A DNA stretch of 64,000 nucleotides from assembly GCF_022808715.1 (NCBI RefSeq), contig NZ_JAKZKX010000011.1, positions 68,546 to 132,545 on the forward strand, given 5' to 3'. The notes beneath the pieces are model-generated. The model made no database searches, had not been told where the DNA came from, and was given only the letters and a program-made list of their open reading frames with translations. The DNA is from Fundidesulfovibrio agrisoli. Lineage in GTDB: Bacteria; Desulfobacterota; Desulfovibrionia; Desulfovibrionales; Desulfovibrionaceae. Below are positions 51,990 through 62,068 of the stretch, piece by piece. The position numbers and the translations under genes were made by a program. Positions within the stretch are counted from its first letter, which is position 1, and each line of letters begins with the position of its first letter.

Positions 51990-52888
51990 GCGCGCCAGGC
52001 CTCGCCGTCCAGGCCCCAGGCGCTGGCGGCCGCGCCCATGGCGGCCTGCACGGCCGGTTCGGCCATGCGCCGGGTCAGGGCCACCAGGCTGAGGGGGATG
52101 CCCAGCGCCCCGCCGGGCCACACCGCCAGCTCCTGCCCCAGCATGGGGGAGCGGATCATGTCGTCGCGCAGCAGGGAGAGCCCCTTGCCCGAGGCCACCA
52201 TGGCCCGGATGGTGTGCTCGTCGTTTATCACGGCGGCGGTCCTGGGCTCGCAGTCGGCCTCCTTGAGCAGGCCCTTGGCCATGGCCACGAAGGGGCAGCG
52301 CTCATGGAACCAGACCCAGGGCAGGGCGGCCAGGTCGGCCACGGTGGCCTCGCGCAGACGTTCCTCCCAAGAGGGCGGGCCGACCACGCGCACGCAGGCC
52401 ATGCCCAGGGCCAGGGCGGTGAGCTGCGGGTCGCCGGAGAAGTCGCCGTAGGCGAAACCGGCGTGCATGTGCCCGGCCTTGAGTCCCTGGGCCACATCGT
52501 AGGAGTCGCAGCAGTTCACGTGCAGCAGCGCCTCCGGGTGGTTGGCCGCGATGTGGGCCAGCACGCCGGGCAGGCGCAGGAAATCGGGGTCGGTGTTGCG
52601 GGTGATGACCACGTCGCCCACAACCTCGCCGCGCAGGGCCCTGGCCTGCTCCACCAGGTCCTGGGTGCGGGCCAGGGCCTCGTGGGCCGTGGCGCACAGC
52701 CGCCTGCCGGAGTCGGTCACGTCCATGCCGCGCGCGGAGCGCGAGAACAGGTGCACGCCCAGCTCCTCCTCCAGGGCCTTCACATGGGCGCTGACCGCGG
52801 GTTGGGAGAGGTGCAGCCGCTCGGCCGCGCGGGAGAGGTTGCCCTCCTCGGCCACGGCCACGAAGGTGCGCAGGTGGTAGAGTTCCAT
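51986..52888 (-). CDS. LysR-type transcriptional regulator
   Basis: 300 residues if started at the ATG at 52888, where the family consensus begins ([20 protein letters not shown]); GTG 52897 would add three. N-terminal winged HTH ([20 protein letters not shown]), then a periplasmic-binding-protein-like effector domain. Unusually, it is translationally coupled to the cobD-cobQ gene downstream, so it may respond to a corrinoid or precursor and set its own operon's level. Two Cys in NCCDSYD may matter for sensing. Confidence 0.88.
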   Translation of the reverse strand: MELYHLRTFVAVAEEGNLSRAAERLHLSQPAVSAHVKALEEELGVHLFSRSARGMDVTDSGRRLCATAHEALARTQDLVEQARALRGEVVGDVVITRNTDPDFLRLPGVLAHIAANHPEALLHVNCCDSYDVAQGLKAGHMHAGFAYGDFSGDPQLTALALGMACVRVVGPPSWEERLREATVADLAALPWVWFHERCPFVAMAKGLLKEADCEPRTAAVINDEHTIRAMVASGKGLSLLRDDMIRSPMLGQELAVWPGGALGIPLSLVALTRRMAEPAVQAAMGAAASAWGLDGEAWRA

Positions 52889-52972
52889 ATCCTTCACCGA
52901 TCCTAAAGGGTGCCTTCAGGCATTGCGATTGGCAATGCGCCGCGAGGCCGGTCTATACGTTCGGCCATGAAC

Positions 52973-54412
52973 TCAGGCGATCATCTCGCGGGCCAGGGAG
53001 CCCAGCAGGGCCACGGCCGCCTCCAGGCGGGGGGCGTCGGGGATGCAGTAGCTGATGCGCAGGCAGTCCCCGAAGCGGTCCTGGGAGGAGAAGATGGCCC
53101 CCGGCGCCACGGTGATTCCGTGCTCCAGGGCCCTGTTCATGAAGGCCACGGTGTCCACCTGGCCGGGCAGCTCCAGCCACATCACCGAGCCGCCCTGCGG
53201 CCGGGTGGCGCGGGTGCCCTGGGGGAAGTGGCGGCCCACCAGGGCGTACATGGCCTCCATATGGGCCTTCACCGCCGGACGCAAGCGCTTGAGATGGCGG
53301 TGGTAGTGCCCGGAGCGCAGATATTCGGCCACGGCCATCTGGGTGGGCGTGGCGGTGGAGACGTTGATGGTGGCCTTGATCTCCAGGGCCTTGTCCATGA
53401 AGCGCCCGGGCAGGAGCCAGCCCACGCGGTAGCCCGGCGAGATGGTCTTGGAGAAGGAGGAGCAGTGCAGCACCAACCCTTCGCGGTCGAAGGCCTTGCA
53501 GCACTTGGGGCGCTCGGGGCCGAAGTGCATGTCTCCGTAGACGTCGTCCTCGATGAGCGGCACGCCCCGCGCCGCCAGCAGGGAGACAACCTCGGCCTTG
53601 GCCTCCTCGGGCATGAGCGCGCCGTCGGGGTTGTTGAAATTGGGCGTGAGCACGCAGGCGGCCACCCGGAAGCGGTCCACGGCCTGGGCGATGTCGGCGG
53701 GCCGCACGCCCCCGTCCGGGCGGGAGGGCACCTCCACAACGCGCAGGCCCATGTTCTCCAGCATGTGCAGGAAGCAGTAGTAGCTGGGGGTGGCGATGAC
53801 CACCGTGTCCCCGGCGCGGGCCACGCAGCGCAGCGCGATGTGCAGGGCCTCCATGGCCCCGGCCGTGACCAGGGTGTCGGCCACGCCGCATTCGGCCCCG
53901 GCCTCCATCATGCGCAGGGCGATCTGGCGGCGCAGGGGCTCGTGCCCCTCCACCGGGCCGTAGAAGCCCACGCGCTCGCCCTCGTCGCGCAGCACCTGGC
54001 CCAGGATGCGGTTGAGCTGGTGCAGGGGCAGCAGGTTCTCGGCGGTGCGGGCCACGCCCAGGGGCAACGTGTCCCGGCGGGACATGTTGGCTAGCACTTT
54101 TCGGATGAGCTCCGCGCGGTTGAGCGGCGCGGGCGGCGCGGAGGGGTCGGGGCCGGGGCTCGCGCCCGTATCCGGGATGGGCAGGCAGGCCTTGGCGCCC
54201 CGGATGAAGAAGCCGGACTTGGGCCTGGCCTCGAGCACCCCTTCGCTCTCCAGCCGGGCGTAGGCCTGGGAGGCGGTGGAGAGGCTCACGCGCATGGCCG
54301 TGGCCAGGCGGCGCAGGGACGGGGCCTTGTCACCGGGGCCGAGCGCCCCGGAGGCGATCATCTCCAGCAGGCTTAAGCGCACGGTCTCATAGAGGTAGGC
54401 GTCGGAGTTCAT
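52973..54412 (-). CDS. MocR-type regulator (GntR HTH fused to aminotransferase)
   Basis: 479 residues. GntR HTH at about 10-75 (SLRRLATAMRVSLSTASQAY), linker, then a fold-type I aminotransferase with TPNFNNPDGALMP, IEDDVYGDMHF and SFSKTISPGYRVGWLLPG (PLP Lys in SFSKT). MocR proteins use PLP as sensor rather than for catalysis. Two 11-base direct repeats 31 bases apart lie between this gene and the divergent DUF2917-like gene, as expected for a MocR operator. Confidence 0.92.
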   Translation of the reverse strand: MNSDAYLYETVRLSLLEMIASGALGPGDKAPSLRRLATAMRVSLSTASQAYARLESEGVLEARPKSGFFIRGAKACLPIPDTGASPGPDPSAPPAPLNRAELIRKVLANMSRRDTLPLGVARTAENLLPLHQLNRILGQVLRDEGERVGFYGPVEGHEPLRRQIALRMMEAGAECGVADTLVTAGAMEALHIALRCVARAGDTVVIATPSYYCFLHMLENMGLRVVEVPSRPDGGVRPADIAQAVDRFRVAACVLTPNFNNPDGALMPEEAKAEVVSLLAARGVPLIEDDVYGDMHFGPERPKCCKAFDREGLVLHCSSFSKTISPGYRVGWLLPGRFMDKALEIKATINVSTATPTQMAVAEYLRSGHYHRHLKRLRPAVKAHMEAMYALVGRHFPQGTRATRPQGGSVMWLELPGQVDTVAFMNRALEHGITVAPGAIFSSQDRFGDCLRISYCIPDAPRLEAAVALLGSLAREMIA

Positions 54413-54430
54413 GGCCTCGTCCCTGGCGAA

Positions 54431-54472
54431 CTGTATTGGTTGAAATCGATGTGTTCTGTGTCTGTACTGGTA
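54431..54472. promoter_or_regulatory. Paired direct repeats, likely MocR operator
   Basis: CTGTATTGGTT at 54431-54441 and CTGTACTGGTA at 54462-54472, spaced 31 bases (about three helical turns) on the same face. Located in the divergent gap between the MocR gene and the DUF2917-like gene, so binding could control both. Confidence 0.6.
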
Positions 54473-54519
54473 ACAGATTGTATGGCGTAAGCAAAGCGTC
54501 AAAAGCGAAGGAGGACACC

Positions 54520-54885
54520 ATGGCCAAGGACACCACACCCATGCAATGGCCTATGGAGCAGTCGGGCCTGCTCGACGACCTCTGGGCGGCCCTGGCCGGG
54601 ACCGCGCCCGTGAGGAAGATTCTCGGGCACATGAGGGGCGGCGGGGGGGCCGCCCGCCCCGCCGGGGGCATGCGCGTGGCCCTGGCGGGAGGGCAGAGCG
54701 CCGTGCTCACCGGAGGGGCGAGGCTCCGGGTTGACTGCCTGCAGGGCCGGGCCCTGGTGGCCTGCCCCGCCCGGAGCTCCGGCGAGGTGCTCGGGCCGGG
54801 GGAATCGCTGTGCATGGAGGCGGGCGTGAGCGTGAGCGTCACGGCCCTGGATTCGCCCTCGGAATTGAGCTTCGGCTGGCGCTGA
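54520..54885 (+). CDS. Small DUF2917-like protein
   Basis: 121 residues from the ATG at 54520 (AAGGAGG upstream). The C-terminal half (GMRVALAGGQSAVLTGGARL... LGPGESLCMEAG) has the short beta-strand, cupin-like pattern of DUF2917. No transmembrane segments. Divergent from the MocR gene and probably its regulated target; function unknown. Confidence 0.7.
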   Translation: MAKDTTPMQWPMEQSGLLDDLWAALAGTAPVRKILGHMRGGGGAARPAGGMRVALAGGQSAVLTGGARLRVDCLQGRALVACPARSSGEVLGPGESLCMEAGVSVSVTALDSPSELSFGWR

Positions 54886-54947
54886 CGGCGGGGGAAGAAT
54901 CGGCAAACCCCTTGGCAACCGGGGGAAAACTCGGCTAGTAGTATTCC

Positions 54948-55982
54948 ATGCAGTCCAAGAGTTTCAATGGGGCCAAAACCCGCAAGCCCTGCTTCGAGGG
55001 CACCTGCGAGGCCATGGACAAGCTCGGCATCCCGCGCGACTCCAAATGGCGGGCCCTGATCCTGTTCATGCGCTCAATCCGCGATTACGACATCTATTCC
55101 GACGACCAGAAGCGCAAGATGCAGGAGCTGGTGGTGGACATCCTCAAGAAGGGCGACCTCACCGAAGAACGCTTCATGACCGCCTCCCAGCGCTGCGAGG
55201 AGATCCTCGCGGCCAAATGGCGGGAGAAGCTGGAGCGCTCCCTGGCGGACATGGCCTCCGCCATCGCCCACTCCAAGGAGATGATCCTCAAGCGCAAGGG
55301 CGACCTGCAACTGCTGGAGGTATCCACCCTCACCCAGGTGAGCAGCGGCAACAACCTCGACGAGATGCTCGAATCCATCCGGGGCGGCTTCCAGGACGTC
55401 ATCCGCTACATGGAGCAGGACGCCAAGGACCTGGAGCGCCTGAGCCGCACCGACGCGCTCACCGGCCTCGCCAACCGCCGCGCCTTCGAGGAGGAGCTGT
55501 CCCAGGCCGTGGAGCGGGCCAAAAAAGGCGGCGCCACCCTGTGCGTGCTCATGGCCGACGTGGACCACTTCAAGAAGTTCAACGACGAGTACGGCCACAT
55601 CATCGGCGACCAGGCCCTCTCCGCCGTGGCCTCGGTGATCCGGGAATGCCAGCGCCAACTGGAGGAGGAGGGCACCACGGTATTCGCCTCCCGCTTCGGG
55701 GGCGAGGAGTTCACCGTGATCTGCGAAACCAAGGATTCCAACGGGGATGAGTCGGTGCTCCTGGCGGAGATGATCCGCAAGCGCGTGGAGGCCTACAACT
55801 TCGTCATCCGCAACCTCGACGGCGGCATCATGCACACCGGCGTGAAGCTGACCATCAGCCTGGGCGTGGCCTGCCTCGACCCCGCCTGGAAGGATTCCCT
55901 GCCCCTGCGCCTGCTCAACGCGGCCGACGAGGCCCTCTACCAGGCCAAGCAGACCGGCCGGAACAAGGTGGTGGCCCGGTAG
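54948..55982 (+). CDS. Cytoplasmic diguanylate cyclase with helical N-terminus (GGEEF)
   Basis: 344 residues. About 1-165 is helical and charged, with no recognised sensor domain (SIRDYDIYSDDQKRKMQELV; MEQDAKDLERLSRTDALTG leads into the catalytic domain). The GGDEF domain has the active variant RFGGEEFTVI at about 250. The RxxD inhibitory site is absent (GTTV in that position). It should produce c-di-GMP without feedback inhibition. Confidence 0.9.
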   Translation: MQSKSFNGAKTRKPCFEGTCEAMDKLGIPRDSKWRALILFMRSIRDYDIYSDDQKRKMQELVVDILKKGDLTEERFMTASQRCEEILAAKWREKLERSLADMASAIAHSKEMILKRKGDLQLLEVSTLTQVSSGNNLDEMLESIRGGFQDVIRYMEQDAKDLERLSRTDALTGLANRRAFEEELSQAVERAKKGGATLCVLMADVDHFKKFNDEYGHIIGDQALSAVASVIRECQRQLEEEGTTVFASRFGGEEFTVICETKDSNGDESVLLAEMIRKRVEAYNFVIRNLDGGIMHTGVKLTISLGVACLDPAWKDSLPLRLLNAADEALYQAKQTGRNKVVAR

Positions 55983-56041
55983 GGGCATTGCCTGAAAGAC
56001 CGCCAGCGGGTACACCCACGCAAACACCGTGGGGGGATTTC

Positions 56042-58996
56042 ATGCCCGCATCCAGAGTTCTCTGTGCTTCCGGCGACACACCACTGCTGAGTTGGCGGGA
56101 GGCCCGCGAGGGCCAGACCTGGCAGGATTCGCTCCTGCCCTCCGCCTGGACCCTGGACCCCGACGACGCCCTGCTGCGGCTGCGCGCCTCCGGCCTGCGC
56201 GACTCCAGACAGCCCTGCCTCCCGGTCTACCTGGCCTGGGCCGCCCAGACCGCAGGCTCCGGCCTGCTGATGGTGGACGCCTCCGAAGCCTTCGCGGGCG
56301 ACCAGCTCCCCCTGCACCTGCTCCAGAATTTCTCTTTCGCCCTGGTCGAGGGTCTGGTCACCGCAAGCGCCCTGCTCGGGCGGACCAAGGCGGTGCTGCT
56401 GGTGTCCCCCGGCCGTGAGGCTATGGGCCTGGCCCTCGAGGAGTGGCTGGCCAACGCCAGAGGCATGGACGCGGCCGTGCCCGCCATCTCGGTGGAGGTG
56501 CGCCCCCACACCCGCGAGCCCGAGCGGCCCCCCCTGGCCGTGAACCCCGGCGAGCTACGCCTGTCCCTGGAGACATGGTGCCGCCTGCCCCTGGCCTTCG
56601 AGGCCGCGGAGGATTTCAGGCAGGCCCGCTGCCTGTTCGCCGGTGGAGCCTTCAAGGAGCTGCCCCTGGGAGCCGACCTGCGCGAACTGCTGGGCGGCAA
56701 GCCCGGCTCCGAGGGGGCGCTGATTCTTGACGGCGGCCTGGGCGGATTTGCCGCCGCGGGCCAGCCCCTGCGCATGGACCCCGAGCTGCTGCGCGCCCAG
56801 GGGCTCGATCCGGGCCTGGGCAGCGTCGACGTGTTCGCACCCGGGCAGTGCCCGGTGGACATCACCCGCCAGGCCCTCTACGCCCACTGGCGCCTGGCCG
56901 CCGTGCGCGACGGCCACCCCCGGCGGGGCCTGCTGGCCCGCGCCGCCCGCTTGGCCACGGAGCTGGCCCTGGGCCGCGGCGACAGGGAGCAGCTCACCGA
57001 CCTGAACCTCTCGGCCAGCCTCCTGGAAGAGGCCGGGCTGGCCGCCGCAGGCACGCTTGCCACCTCGCTCAAGGCCTTCGCCAATGAGTGGCTGGAGCAT
57101 ACCGGGGGTGAGTGCCCCACCGGGGCCTGCCGCCGCCGCAGGGTGGCCCCCTGCCAGGAGCGCTGCCCCGCGGGCATCGACATCCCCAATTTCCTCTCCC
57201 TCACCGGGCGCGGGGAGCACGGCGCGGCCGTCTCCATCATGGTGCAGGACAACCCCCTCCCCTACGCCTGCGGCCTGGTCTGCCCGGCCCCCTGCGAGAA
57301 GGTCTGCCTGCGCGGCAAGGTGGACAAGCCCATCCACATCAGGGCCATGAAAGCCGTGTCCGCCAAGGCGGCCATGGCCCAGTCCGGCGGCTATCCCCCT
57401 GTGTGCAGCCCGCGCCCGGCCTCGGGCAGGAAGGTCGCCGTGATCGGCGGCGGCCCGGCGGGCCTGGCCTGCGCCTCCTTCCTGGCGCGCCTTGGCCACG
57501 GGGCGGCCATCTTCGAGGCCATGCCCGCCCTGGGCGGCATGATGCGCTACGGCATCCCCGAATACCGGCTGCCCAAGGCCATTCTGGACAGCGAGATCGC
57601 CACCGTGACCGGCCTCGGGGTGGAGGTGACCACCGGCAAGGCCCTCGGGCGGGACTTCACCCTGGACGACCTGGCCGCCCAGGGCTTCGATGCGGCCTTC
57701 CTGGGCCTGGGGGCCTGGTCCAGCCGGGCGCTGGGGCTGGAGGGCGAGGCCCTGCTGACGGGCGTGGTCTCGGGCACGCAGTTCCTGGTGGAGTTGGGTC
57801 TTGGCCGTAAGCCTTCCGTGGGCGAGCGGGTGATCGTGGTGGGCGGCGGCAACACCGCCATGGACTGCGCGCGCACGGCCGTGCGCCTGGGCGCGAAGGA
57901 AGTCCGCGTGGTGTACCGGCGCTCCCGCACGGAGATGCCCGCCGCCGCCGAGGAGGTGGAGGAGGCCGAACACGAGGGCGTGCACTTCACCTTCCTGGCC
58001 GCGCCCACCCGCCTGGTGGGCGAGGGCGGCAAGCTCACCGGCATGGAGGTGGTGACCATGGCCCTGGGCGAACCCGACGCCTCCGGTCGGCGCAGGCCCG
58101 AGCCCAAGCCCGGCTCGGAGCGGGTCATCGCCTGCGACATGATCATTTCCGCCATCGGCCAGTTCTGCGACGAGTCATTCACCAAGGGCGCGGACGGCAC
58201 CCTGGGCGAGGTCTGCCTGACCAAGTGGCGCACCATCCAGATCAACACGGCCACCATGGCCACGGACCGCTCCGGCGTGTTCGCGGGCGGCGACGCGGCC
58301 CAGGGCCCGGCCACCGTGGTGGAGGCCATCCGCGACGGCAAGCGCGCGGCCTACGCCATCGACGCCCACCTGCGCGGCGCGGCCTTCGATCCCGCCCAGG
58401 TGGAGCCGCGCCCCCGCTGGGAGCGCGAGCTGCTCTGCTCGCCCCACGGCTGCGGCTGGAGCGAGCACGCCCGCCCCGAGATCCCCATGGTTCCCGTGGC
58501 CGGGCGCAGCCTGAACTTCGATCAGGTGGAGCTCGGCCTGGACCAGGCCATGGCCGAGAACGAGGCCCGGCGTTGCCTGCGCTGCGACGTGTGCATCGGC
58601 TGCGGCCTGTGCCAGCTGGTCTGCTCCGAGGCGGGGGGCGACGCCCTGCGCTTCAAGGAGGTCGAAGGCCGCCTGGTGTTCGAGGATTTCGACCGCCCCA
58701 CCGACAAGTGCGTGGGCTGCGGCGCGTGCACGCGCATCTGTCCCACCGGGGCCATGCGCCTGGTGCTGGAGAAGGGCGAGACGTCCATCAGCTTCACGGG
58801 GCACGCCATCAGCGAGCTGCCCACGCCCACCTGCCCCGAGTGCGGCAAGCCGCTGCCCGCCGAGCAGTACCTGGAGCAGTTGCGCCAGCGCATGGGCGAC
58901 AAGCTGGCCTCCTCCGCTGGCCTGGAGCAGCAGCTCTGCCCCGAGTGCTCCCACAAGCGCAGGGGCATGAGCTTCGTGCAGAACATGCTGCGGTGA
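56042..58996 (+). CDS. Fusion oxidoreductase: degenerate NuoF domain, GltD-like flavoprotein, 4Fe-4S ferredoxin
   Basis: 984 residues from the ATG at 56042 (G-rich ribosome site). About 1-360 resembles NuoF-type proteins but has lost the Cys ligands of the N3 cluster and clear nucleotide motifs. Then a GltD-type module: APCQERCPAGIDIPNFLSL and CGLVCPAPCEKVC (Fe-S), VIGGGPAGLACASFLARLG (FAD) and VVGGGNTAMDCARTAVRLG (NAD(P)H). The C-terminus has two 4Fe-4S motifs (CIGCGLCQLVC; CVGCGACTRICPTGA) and a Cys-rich zinc-ribbon-like end (CPECGKPL; CPECSHKR). Likely an electron hub between NAD(P)H and ferredoxin partners. Confidence 0.85.
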   Translation: MPASRVLCASGDTPLLSWREAREGQTWQDSLLPSAWTLDPDDALLRLRASGLRDSRQPCLPVYLAWAAQTAGSGLLMVDASEAFAGDQLPLHLLQNFSFALVEGLVTASALLGRTKAVLLVSPGREAMGLALEEWLANARGMDAAVPAISVEVRPHTREPERPPLAVNPGELRLSLETWCRLPLAFEAAEDFRQARCLFAGGAFKELPLGADLRELLGGKPGSEGALILDGGLGGFAAAGQPLRMDPELLRAQGLDPGLGSVDVFAPGQCPVDITRQALYAHWRLAAVRDGHPRRGLLARAARLATELALGRGDREQLTDLNLSASLLEEAGLAAAGTLATSLKAFANEWLEHTGGECPTGACRRRRVAPCQERCPAGIDIPNFLSLTGRGEHGAAVSIMVQDNPLPYACGLVCPAPCEKVCLRGKVDKPIHIRAMKAVSAKAAMAQSGGYPPVCSPRPASGRKVAVIGGGPAGLACASFLARLGHGAAIFEAMPALGGMMRYGIPEYRLPKAILDSEIATVTGLGVEVTTGKALGRDFTLDDLAAQGFDAAFLGLGAWSSRALGLEGEALLTGVVSGTQFLVELGLGRKPSVGERVIVVGGGNTAMDCARTAVRLGAKEVRVVYRRSRTEMPAAAEEVEEAEHEGVHFTFLAAPTRLVGEGGKLTGMEVVTMALGEPDASGRRRPEPKPGSERVIACDMIISAIGQFCDESFTKGADGTLGEVCLTKWRTIQINTATMATDRSGVFAGGDAAQGPATVVEAIRDGKRAAYAIDAHLRGAAFDPAQVEPRPRWERELLCSPHGCGWSEHARPEIPMVPVAGRSLNFDQVELGLDQAMAENEARRCLRCDVCIGCGLCQLVCSEAGGDALRFKEVEGRLVFEDFDRPTDKCVGCGACTRICPTGAMRLVLEKGETSISFTGHAISELPTPTCPECGKPLPAEQYLEQLRQRMGDKLASSAGLEQQLCPECSHKRRGMSFVQNMLR

Positions 58997-59013
58997 GGCC
59001 GGAAAGGAGGCAC

Positions 59014-60126
59014 ATGGCGCTCCAGACCACGGAAGGCACGCCGCGCCCGGGCGCGGCCAGGCTCCTCTGGGCGCTGGCCTGCGCCATGCTGGCGGCCGCG
59101 CTGCCCGGTTGTTCCAGGCGGCAGGCTGCCCGGCCCGAGGTCATGCCCTCAGGTGGGCCCCCGGCCGTGCTCCTGCCTGCCGCCCTGGCCGGAATCACGG
59201 ACGGCCGCGCCCGCTTCCGCGAGATCTTCACGGCCGTGCTGGCCGCGCGGGGCGGTGCGGCTCCGGGCTCCGAACCCTTGTGGCGCCTGGCCGGGGAGGG
59301 CGGCCCCACTGGCCAGCCCGTGAACCTGGAGCCCTCGCGCGCCGGGCTCACGGTGGTCATGGTGCCGGGCCTGTTGGCCGAGTGCGTGGCCGACGTGGCC
59401 CCTCTGTTCGGCGACGCCCTGGCCAACCTGGAAGCCCAGGGCTACCGTACAGCCACCATCCGCACCGAGGGCCGCTCCGGCTGCGAGCGCAACGCCGCGA
59501 TCGTCCGGGAGGCGCTCCTGGCCCTGCCCGAGGGCACGCGGGCCATCCTGCTGGCCCACTCCAAGGGGGTCCCCGACAGCCTGACCGCCCTGGCTGCGAA
59601 CCCCGAACTGGCAGGGCGCGTGGCGGCGCTGGTCGCCGTCTCGGGCGCGGTGAACGGCTCTCCCCTGGCCGACACCATGCCGGGTCTGCTGGTTCGCCTG
59701 GCGGAGAGGCTGCACTTTTCGGGCTGCGCGCCCGGCCCGCACGGCGAGGCCCTGAACAGCCTGAGCCCGGGCGTGCGGCTGTCCTGGCTGGCGGAGCACC
59801 CCCTGCCCGCCGGGGTGCGCTATTACAGCCTGCCCGCGTTCGCCTCTCGGGAGAACACCTCCGCCGGGCTGCGGCCCTTCTTCGACGAGCTCGCGGCCAC
59901 CGCCCCCTTGAACGACGGCCTCATGGCCTGCCGGGACGCCGTCATCCCCGGCTCCACCCTGCTGGGCTACCCCGACGCCGACCACCTGGCCGTGGCCATG
60001 TCCTTCGACACGGCCCGCAATCCGTTGTGGCGCCTGTCCTTCAACCGCAACGCCTACCCCCGGGCGGCCCTGGCCGAAGCCGTGGCCCGCTTCGTGGAGG
60101 AGGACCTCGCCCGCAACGCGCCTTGA
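59014..60126 (+). CDS. Lipoprotein alpha/beta hydrolase
   Basis: 370 residues from the ATG at 59014 (AAAGGAGG). The lipoprotein signal ends AALPGCS, giving a lipidated Cys near residue 33. Alpha/beta-hydrolase features: VVMVPGLLAECV, LLAHSKGVPDSL (nucleophile Ser), and near the C-terminus YPDADHLAVAM (His). Anchored to a membrane facing the periplasm; lipase or esterase activity is likely, substrate unknown. Confidence 0.8.
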   Translation: MALQTTEGTPRPGAARLLWALACAMLAAALPGCSRRQAARPEVMPSGGPPAVLLPAALAGITDGRARFREIFTAVLAARGGAAPGSEPLWRLAGEGGPTGQPVNLEPSRAGLTVVMVPGLLAECVADVAPLFGDALANLEAQGYRTATIRTEGRSGCERNAAIVREALLALPEGTRAILLAHSKGVPDSLTALAANPELAGRVAALVAVSGAVNGSPLADTMPGLLVRLAERLHFSGCAPGPHGEALNSLSPGVRLSWLAEHPLPAGVRYYSLPAFASRENTSAGLRPFFDELAATAPLNDGLMACRDAVIPGSTLLGYPDADHLAVAMSFDTARNPLWRLSFNRNAYPRAALAEAVARFVEEDLARNAP

Positions 60127-60190
60127 CCACGCCGCCCGCCACGCGTATCTGATCGACTAGCCTGGAAATTTTACGAGCGGGCGGTCAGCC

Positions 60191-62068
60191 ATGGAAAAAA
60201 AGCACCACTTCACGATCTGGTACGTCATCGCGGCCTTCTGGGCCCTCGTCATCGTGCAGGACTACTACGTCCGGGCCTATGGCCCCAAGACCATGGACTA
60301 TTCCGAGTTCCTCAAGGAGCTCAAGAACGGCAACATCATCGAGGTGGCCATCGGCCAGGGCTCCCTCCAGGGCAAGATGAAGGTCGTGACCGACGGCCAG
60401 CCCGGCGAGCAGCGCTTCGTGGCCCTGCGCGTGGACCCCGAGCTCTCCGACGAGCTCTCCAAGTACAACGTGACCTTCCGGGGCCAGGTCGAGTCCACCT
60501 TCCTGCGCGACATCTTGAGCTGGGTGCTGCCCGCCGCGATCTTCTTCGGCATCTGGATGTTCGTGATGCGCCGCTTCAACCCCAACGAGCAGCTGCTGGG
60601 CATGGGGCGCAGCAAGGCCAAGATCGTGGCCGAGTCCGACCTGACCACCACCTTCGCCGACGTGGCCGGGTGCGACGAGGCCAAGGAGGAGCTCAAGGAG
60701 ATCGTTGACTTCCTCACCGAGCCGGGCCGCTTCCAGAACCTGGGCGGGCGCATGCCCAAGGGCGTGCTCCTGGTGGGGCCGCCGGGCACGGGCAAGACCC
60801 TGCTGGCCCGGGCCGTGGCGGGCGAGGCCCACGTGCCGTTCTTCTCCATTTCCGGCTCCGAGTTCGTGGAGCTGTTCGTGGGCATGGGCGCGTCGCGCGT
60901 GCGCGAGCTGTTCACCCAGGCCAGGGAGAAGGCCCCCTGCATCATCTTCATCGACGAGCTGGACGCCATCGGCAAGGCGCGCGGCGTGGGCGGCTTCGGC
61001 GGGCACGACGAGCGCGAGCAGACCCTCAACCAGCTCCTGGTGGAGATGGACGGCTTCGACCCCCGCGTGGGCGTGGTCATCATGTCCGCCACCAACCGCC
61101 CCGAAACCCTGGACCCGGCCCTGCTGCGCGCCGGGCGCTTCGACCGCCAGGTGCTGGTGGACAAGCCCGACCTCAAGGGCCGCCTGGAGATCCTGGAGGT
61201 CCACGCCCGCAACGTGAAGCTGGCCCCCTCGGTGGACCTCAAGGTGCTGGCCCAGAAGACTCCCGGCTTCTCCGGGGCGGATCTGGCCAACATCATCAAC
61301 GAGGGCGCGCTGCTTGCCGCCCGGCGCCGCAAGGACGCCGTGGACATGGAGGACCTCTCCGAGGCCGTGGACCGCGTGATCGCCGGGCTGGAGAAGAAGA
61401 ACCGGGTCATCAACCCCAAGGAAAAGAAGATCGTGGCCTACCACGAGACCGGGCACGCCCTGGTGGCCGCCTTCACCCCCGGCACGGACCCGGTGAGCAA
61501 GATATCCATCATCCCGCGCGGCCTGGGAGCCCTGGGCTACACCCAGCAGCTCCCCACCGAGGACCGCTACCTCATGACCCGGCAGGAGCTGCTGGGCCGC
61601 ATCGACGTGCTGCTGGGCGGGCGCGTGGCCGAGGAGAAGACCTTCGACGAGATCTCCACCGGCGCCCACAACGATCTGCAACGCGCCACCGACATCGCCC
61701 GGGCCATGGTGGCCGAGTACGGCATGGGCAAGACCCTGGGCCTCTCCACCTACCCCCGGGGGGCGCGGCCCATGTTCCTGAGCCCTGAACAGGCCCCGCT
61801 CCTGGGCAAGGAGTACAGCGAGGCCACGGCCGCCAGCCTGGACGAGGAGGTCAAGGCCCTGCTCGACGAGGCCAAGGGTCGCGTGCGCTCCCTGCTGGAC
61901 GCCCACGGCAAGGACCTGGAGACCGTGGCCCAGGAGCTTCTGAAGGTGGAGGTCATCGACGCGGAGCGCTTCGGCGAGCTCATCGGCGTGCCTTTGCCCG
62001 CGCCGAAGCCCGCTGCCGGGGATGAGGCGACCGACTCCGAACCCCGGCGGGAGGACTCCGGCGAGTGA
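60191..62068 (+). CDS. ftsH: ATP-dependent zinc metalloprotease FtsH
   Basis: 625 residues. Two N-terminal transmembrane helices (about 8-25 and 111-130) around a periplasmic loop, AAA domain with [17 protein letters not shown] (about 195-205), SRH ([18 protein letters not shown]) and the zinc site HETGH at about 417-421. Degrades membrane and some soluble proteins. Together with lon, htpG and the hsp20 genes it gives the window a strong protein quality-control content. Coupled to the DedA gene (GTGA overlap). Confidence 0.98.
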   Translation: MEKKHHFTIWYVIAAFWALVIVQDYYVRAYGPKTMDYSEFLKELKNGNIIEVAIGQGSLQGKMKVVTDGQPGEQRFVALRVDPELSDELSKYNVTFRGQVESTFLRDILSWVLPAAIFFGIWMFVMRRFNPNEQLLGMGRSKAKIVAESDLTTTFADVAGCDEAKEELKEIVDFLTEPGRFQNLGGRMPKGVLLVGPPGTGKTLLARAVAGEAHVPFFSISGSEFVELFVGMGASRVRELFTQAREKAPCIIFIDELDAIGKARGVGGFGGHDEREQTLNQLLVEMDGFDPRVGVVIMSATNRPETLDPALLRAGRFDRQVLVDKPDLKGRLEILEVHARNVKLAPSVDLKVLAQKTPGFSGADLANIINEGALLAARRRKDAVDMEDLSEAVDRVIAGLEKKNRVINPKEKKIVAYHETGHALVAAFTPGTDPVSKISIIPRGLGALGYTQQLPTEDRYLMTRQELLGRIDVLLGGRVAEEKTFDEISTGAHNDLQRATDIARAMVAEYGMGKTLGLSTYPRGARPMFLSPEQAPLLGKEYSEATAASLDEEVKALLDEAKGRVRSLLDAHGKDLETVAQELLKVEVIDAERFGELIGVPLPAPKPAAGDEATDSEPRREDSGE

